The position numbers were made by a program, and so were the translations under genes. The notes under the pieces are model-generated. The model was not told the origin of the DNA and ran no database searches. It was given only the letters and a program-made list of their open reading frames with translations. This document shows, piece after piece, positions 61,757 to 64,000 of a DNA stretch of 64,000 bases (position 1 is the stretch's first letter; each line of letters begins with the position of its first letter). This DNA comes from Marinobacter iranensis (GTDB lineage Bacteria; Pseudomonadota; Gammaproteobacteria; Pseudomonadales; Oleiphilaceae): positions 248,001 through 312,000 of the forward strand of contig NZ_JANCMW010000003.1 of NCBI RefSeq assembly GCF_029207565.1, given 5' to 3'.

Positions 61757-62563
61757 ATCCTTAACTCCCCTGACTGTCATCCAACGATTCCCTGCTAGCG
61801 AACCGTCCTGAATCCAATTGTTGGTTAACTGGCGACACTCAAAAGGCGACGCAACAAACGCTCGCTCCCGAAAGAAAAAGCTCTTTCGTGAACTTTTTGA
61901 CGATGCCGATGTCCACTTACGAGCAACCAGACACAACGCCAAAAACGCTAGCCCAATGTCCCTTTCGAACGTCCAGTTTGAATTGGGGGAACACGGTGGC
62001 AGACGAACCATTGGGAAATGGCTCACTTCGTCCGCGGCGCTCCAACAGCCAGAAAACTATCGTAACTAAACGTTAAATGCCTGTTACGGAATGATAATTT
62101 CAAATATCCACAGCAAATACATGTCTCTAATTTTGGTGTGGCGCGTCCTGATACGGATGGGTTGTAGCCGATTGAGCGAAGAGAAAAAATTCAGGGATGG
62201 ATACTCGATATGTATGCTGGAAAGGCACATATTGAAGGAAAGAATGCGCCTTGATATTTCGTAATCGCAAAAAAAGAAAGATAGATATTATCAAATCGAA
62301 TCAGGCGCTAAATTTTGGATGGAACCCGGTTGGAATCCCTGTCGTTATACAAGGCTGTAAAAATGAAATGGCCGCCCTGCCATGGTGCATTTTCGGCAAA
62401 TCGTGCCGGTTCTTTGCCCAGCCCACCGTTGTTTCCATGAGCTCGATAGCAATTTCCACGCTACATACCGCCGCGCCGCCTCTCACCCGAACCTGACGCT
62501 CCACCAGTTACACTGACTGCAATACTCTGATGCCTGCCTGTTGAAAATGGACCCCAAAAATAC
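61757..62563. promoter_or_regulatory. Long algD upstream region (leader/promoter), shared with divergent liuR
   Basis: About 800 bp without a convincing gene separates algD from liuR; parts near 62060-62330 are AT-rich. A perfect 7-bp-arm hairpin (CGAAAGA/TCTTTCG) lies at 61869-61888, in what would be the algD leader. On the minus strand TGGTTCGTC near 62000-62008 matches 7 of 9 positions of the AlgR site CCGTTCGTC. I could not find a good AlgU-type GAACTT/TCTGA promoter in the right direction. Short frames here (for example 62251-62496) show no family resemblance. Confidence 0.5.
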
Positions 62564-62579
62564 TTTACGTTTACGTAAA
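62564..62579. promoter_or_regulatory. Palindromic operator TTTACG-N4-CGTAAA upstream of liuR
   Basis: The arms TTTACG and CGTAAA enclose TTTA, 36 bp upstream of the liuR ATG. MerR-family LiuR proteins bind such TTTACG-type dyads at promoters of leucine/isovalerate genes, so autoregulation is likely. The match to the LiuR motif is from memory. Confidence 0.65.
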
Positions 62580-62615
62580 CTTTATCTAACCTAAGTCTAA
62601 AAAAGGGACACTGCC

Positions 62616-63062
62616 ATGGACATCAAGAAAACATACAGCATCAGTGAGCTCGCCAAAGAGTTCGACGTGACAACCCGAAGCGTGCGCTTCTACGAAGACC
62701 AGGGCCTTCTGCACCCCACCCGGCGGGGGCAGACCCGCATCTTCAGCTCGAAAGACCGGGTACGGTTAAAGCTGATCCTGCGCGGCAAGCGCATGGGCTT
62801 TTCCCTGTCGGAAACCAAGGAGCTGTTCGACCTGTGGGACGAAACCCTCAGCGGTAACGAGAAACAGCTCCTGCTGATGCTGGACACCTTAGCCAATAAA
62901 CGGGCGCAGCTGGAACAGCAGAAAAACGACATCGCCCAGGCGGAAATGGAAATGGACACAGCAGAAGCACGGTGCCGAGAGGCCCTTGCCGAACTGCAAA
63001 AGAAAAAGCGTCAACAGAAAAGGGCCACAAAAGAAGAGCCCGAATCTATTGAACAGAAATAG
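62616..63062 (+). CDS. liuR: MerR family regulator of branched-chain amino acid catabolism (LiuR)
   Basis: A 148-residue MerR protein with an N-terminal winged helix-turn-helix (YSISELAKEFDVTTRSVRFY, then EDQGLLHPTRRGQTRIFSSK). A long coiled-coil dimer helix (LDTLANKRAQLEQQKNDIAQ) and a basic C-terminal tail follow. No metal-binding cysteines of the MerR/CueR type are present. The gene is directly upstream of isovaleryl-CoA dehydrogenase, the hallmark position of LiuR, which controls leucine degradation. The palindrome at 62564 is its probable operator. A repeat element (63077-63180) lies between this gene and liuA. Confidence 0.9.
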   Translation: MDIKKTYSISELAKEFDVTTRSVRFYEDQGLLHPTRRGQTRIFSSKDRVRLKLILRGKRMGFSLSETKELFDLWDETLSGNEKQLLLMLDTLANKRAQLEQQKNDIAQAEMEMDTAEARCREALAELQKKKRQQKRATKEEPESIEQK

Positions 63063-63076
63063 TGGCGGACACCGGA

Positions 63077-63180
63077 GCGAGCGGATATCGGTTTCCGAAA
63101 CCGTGCGGAGCCATGGATGGCGGAGCCCGAGCGTACAGGGACGTATTTACAGCGTGTTTCGGAAACCGATATCCGCTCGC
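63077..63180. repeat. Palindromic repeat element, copy B: 25-bp inverted arms around the conserved 54-nt core
   Basis: Perfect 25-bp inverted arms (63077-63101 and 63156-63180) flank a 54-nt core (63102-63155). The core contains AGCCATGGATGGC and GTACAGGGACGTATTTACAG, shared with copy A at 40337-40390 (opposite orientation). The arms have no resemblance to those of copy A. The element fills most of the 164-bp gap between liuR and liuA. Confidence 0.9.
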
Positions 63181-63226
63181 GGAGCCCGCGACCAACTCCA
63201 GTCTCGAGAGTAAAAGGTAGCCAACA

Positions 63227-64000
63227 ATGAAATCACAATACTCAGAGTTCAATTTCGGCCTCGGCGAAACGCTCGATATGCTCCGTGGGCAGATCAACGG
63301 ATTTGCCGCCAGCGAAATCGCACCTCGCGCCGAAGACATTGACCGGGAAAACCTGTTCCCCAACGACCTTTGGAAAAAGTTCGGCGACATGGGCCTGCTG
63401 GGCATTACCGCCGACGAAGCCTACGGCGGCTCCGGCATGGGCTACCTGGCACACGTCATCGCCATGGAAGAAATCAGCCGCGCATCGGCCTCTGTTGGCC
63501 TGTCTTACGGTGCGCACTCCAACCTGTGTGTTAACCAGATCAACCGCAACGGCACCGACGAGCAGAAAGAAAAGTACCTGCCCAAGCTCATCAGCGGTGA
63601 ACACATCGGCGCCCTGGCCATGTCCGAACCCAACGCCGGTTCCGACGTTATCTCCATGAAACTCAGCGCCAAAGACGCCGGCGACCACTACGTGCTCAAC
63701 GGCAGCAAAATGTGGATCACCAACGGCCCCGACGCCAACGTGTACGTCATCTACGCCAAAACCGACCCGTCCGCCGGCCCCCGGGGCATCACCGCTTTCA
63801 TCGTCGAACGCGACACCCCGGGATTCACCCAGGCCCAGAAGCTGGACAAACTCGGCATGCGCGGCTCCAACACCTGTGAGCTGGTGTTCGAAGACGCCAA
63901 GGTACCCAAGGAAAACGTCATGGGCGGCGAAGGCAACGGCGCCAAAGTCCTCATGAGCGGCCTCGACTACGAACGCCTCGTCCTCTCCGGCGGCCCGCTG
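63227..64000 (+). CDS. liuA: Isovaleryl-CoA dehydrogenase (LiuA; partial, 3' end outside window)
   Basis: The visible 258 codons encode the N-terminal two thirds of an acyl-CoA dehydrogenase: [20 protein letters not shown], then [40 protein letters not shown] and [20 protein letters not shown]. These match isovaleryl-CoA dehydrogenase, which oxidises isovaleryl-CoA to 3-methylcrotonyl-CoA in leucine breakdown. AAAGG precedes the ATG. It follows liuR and a palindromic repeat. The catalytic glutamate of this subfamily lies in the LSGGPL region, right at the window edge. Confidence 0.92.
   Translation, partial: MKSQYSEFNFGLGETLDMLRGQINGFAASEIAPRAEDIDRENLFPNDLWKKFGDMGLLGITADEAYGGSGMGYLAHVIAMEEISRASASVGLSYGAHSNLCVNQINRNGTDEQKEKYLPKLISGEHIGALAMSEPNAGSDVISMKLSAKDAGDHYVLNGSKMWITNGPDANVYVIYAKTDPSAGPRGITAFIVERDTPGFTQAQKLDKLGMRGSNTCELVFEDAKVPKENVMGGEGNGAKVLMSGLDYERLVLSGGPL

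Noticed and set aside
61890..61895. GAACTT, the -35 element of AlgU promoters, upstream of algD
   Set aside because: It is on the plus strand, pointing away from algD, and no TCTGA-like -10 element lies at the right spacing.
62251..62496. Small plus-strand frame of 81 codons in the algD-liuR gap
   Set aside because: No family resemblance, odd composition and no ribosome site. The opposite-strand 67-codon frame is equally featureless.

Overview
The window looks like chromosomal DNA of a marine gammaproteobacterium, most likely Marinobacter or a close relative. This rests on the moderately high GC coding style, the abundance of acyl-CoA metabolism and organic-acid uptake genes, a Pseudomonas-type alginate locus and the LiuR/isovaleryl-CoA dehydrogenase arrangement. 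The genus is inferred from protein resemblance only; no rRNA or tRNA gene is present. No transposase, phage gene or CRISPR array was seen.

Positions 1-4261 (minus strand) hold a branched-chain amino acid type (Liv) ABC transporter, truncated by the window edge within livF. An enoyl-CoA hydratase-like gene and a family III CoA-transferase follow, then a stretch of decayed gene scraps (6542-6991) that includes a piece of a LivF-type ATPase.

Positions 6992-14528 match the gene content of the levulinate (lva) catabolic locus of Pseudomonas putida. There is an SDR, an acyl-CoA dehydrogenase, a small DUF6285 protein and an aminoglycoside-phosphotransferase-fold kinase on the minus strand. Divergent to them are a PrpR-type sigma-54 activator and an acyl-CoA synthetase. 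Both transcription units carry a good -24/-12 promoter, and TGAAAC/GTTTCA inverted repeats lie about 85-105 bp upstream of each. A DcaP-type porin follows.

Positions 15937-22866 encode a TRAP transporter (order P-M-Q), an isocitrate lyase/PEP mutase-fold lyase, a TetR regulator and a two-subunit aconitase/isopropylmalate dehydratase-type enzyme. Together they suggest uptake, hydration and C-C cleavage of a branched dicarboxylate or related acid.

Positions 22929-39087 are mixed accessory and housekeeping genes: two hydrolases, a Dpp-type peptide ABC transporter with fused ATPases, two LysR regulators, a porin, a DUF1127 protein, an Nmad3 protein with an NAD(P)-binding partner, an MscS channel, CheV and an AraC regulator. 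Positions 39100-44212 are a beta-oxidation set: thiolase, acyl-CoA dehydrogenase, HSD10-like SDR and acyl-CoA synthetase.

Positions 44302-61756 (minus strand) are a full alginate biosynthesis and export operon in the order algD-8-44-K-E-G-I-J-F-X-L-A-C. Compared with Pseudomonas, the algXL and algIJF blocks are exchanged and a phosphomannomutase (algC) gene has been added at the end. An 859-bp leader separates algD from liuR and liuA, the start of the leucine/isovalerate operon.

Two copies of an unusual repeat were found (40309-40418 and 63077-63180). Each has a nearly identical 54-nt core enclosed by long inverted-repeat arms whose sequence differs completely between the copies.
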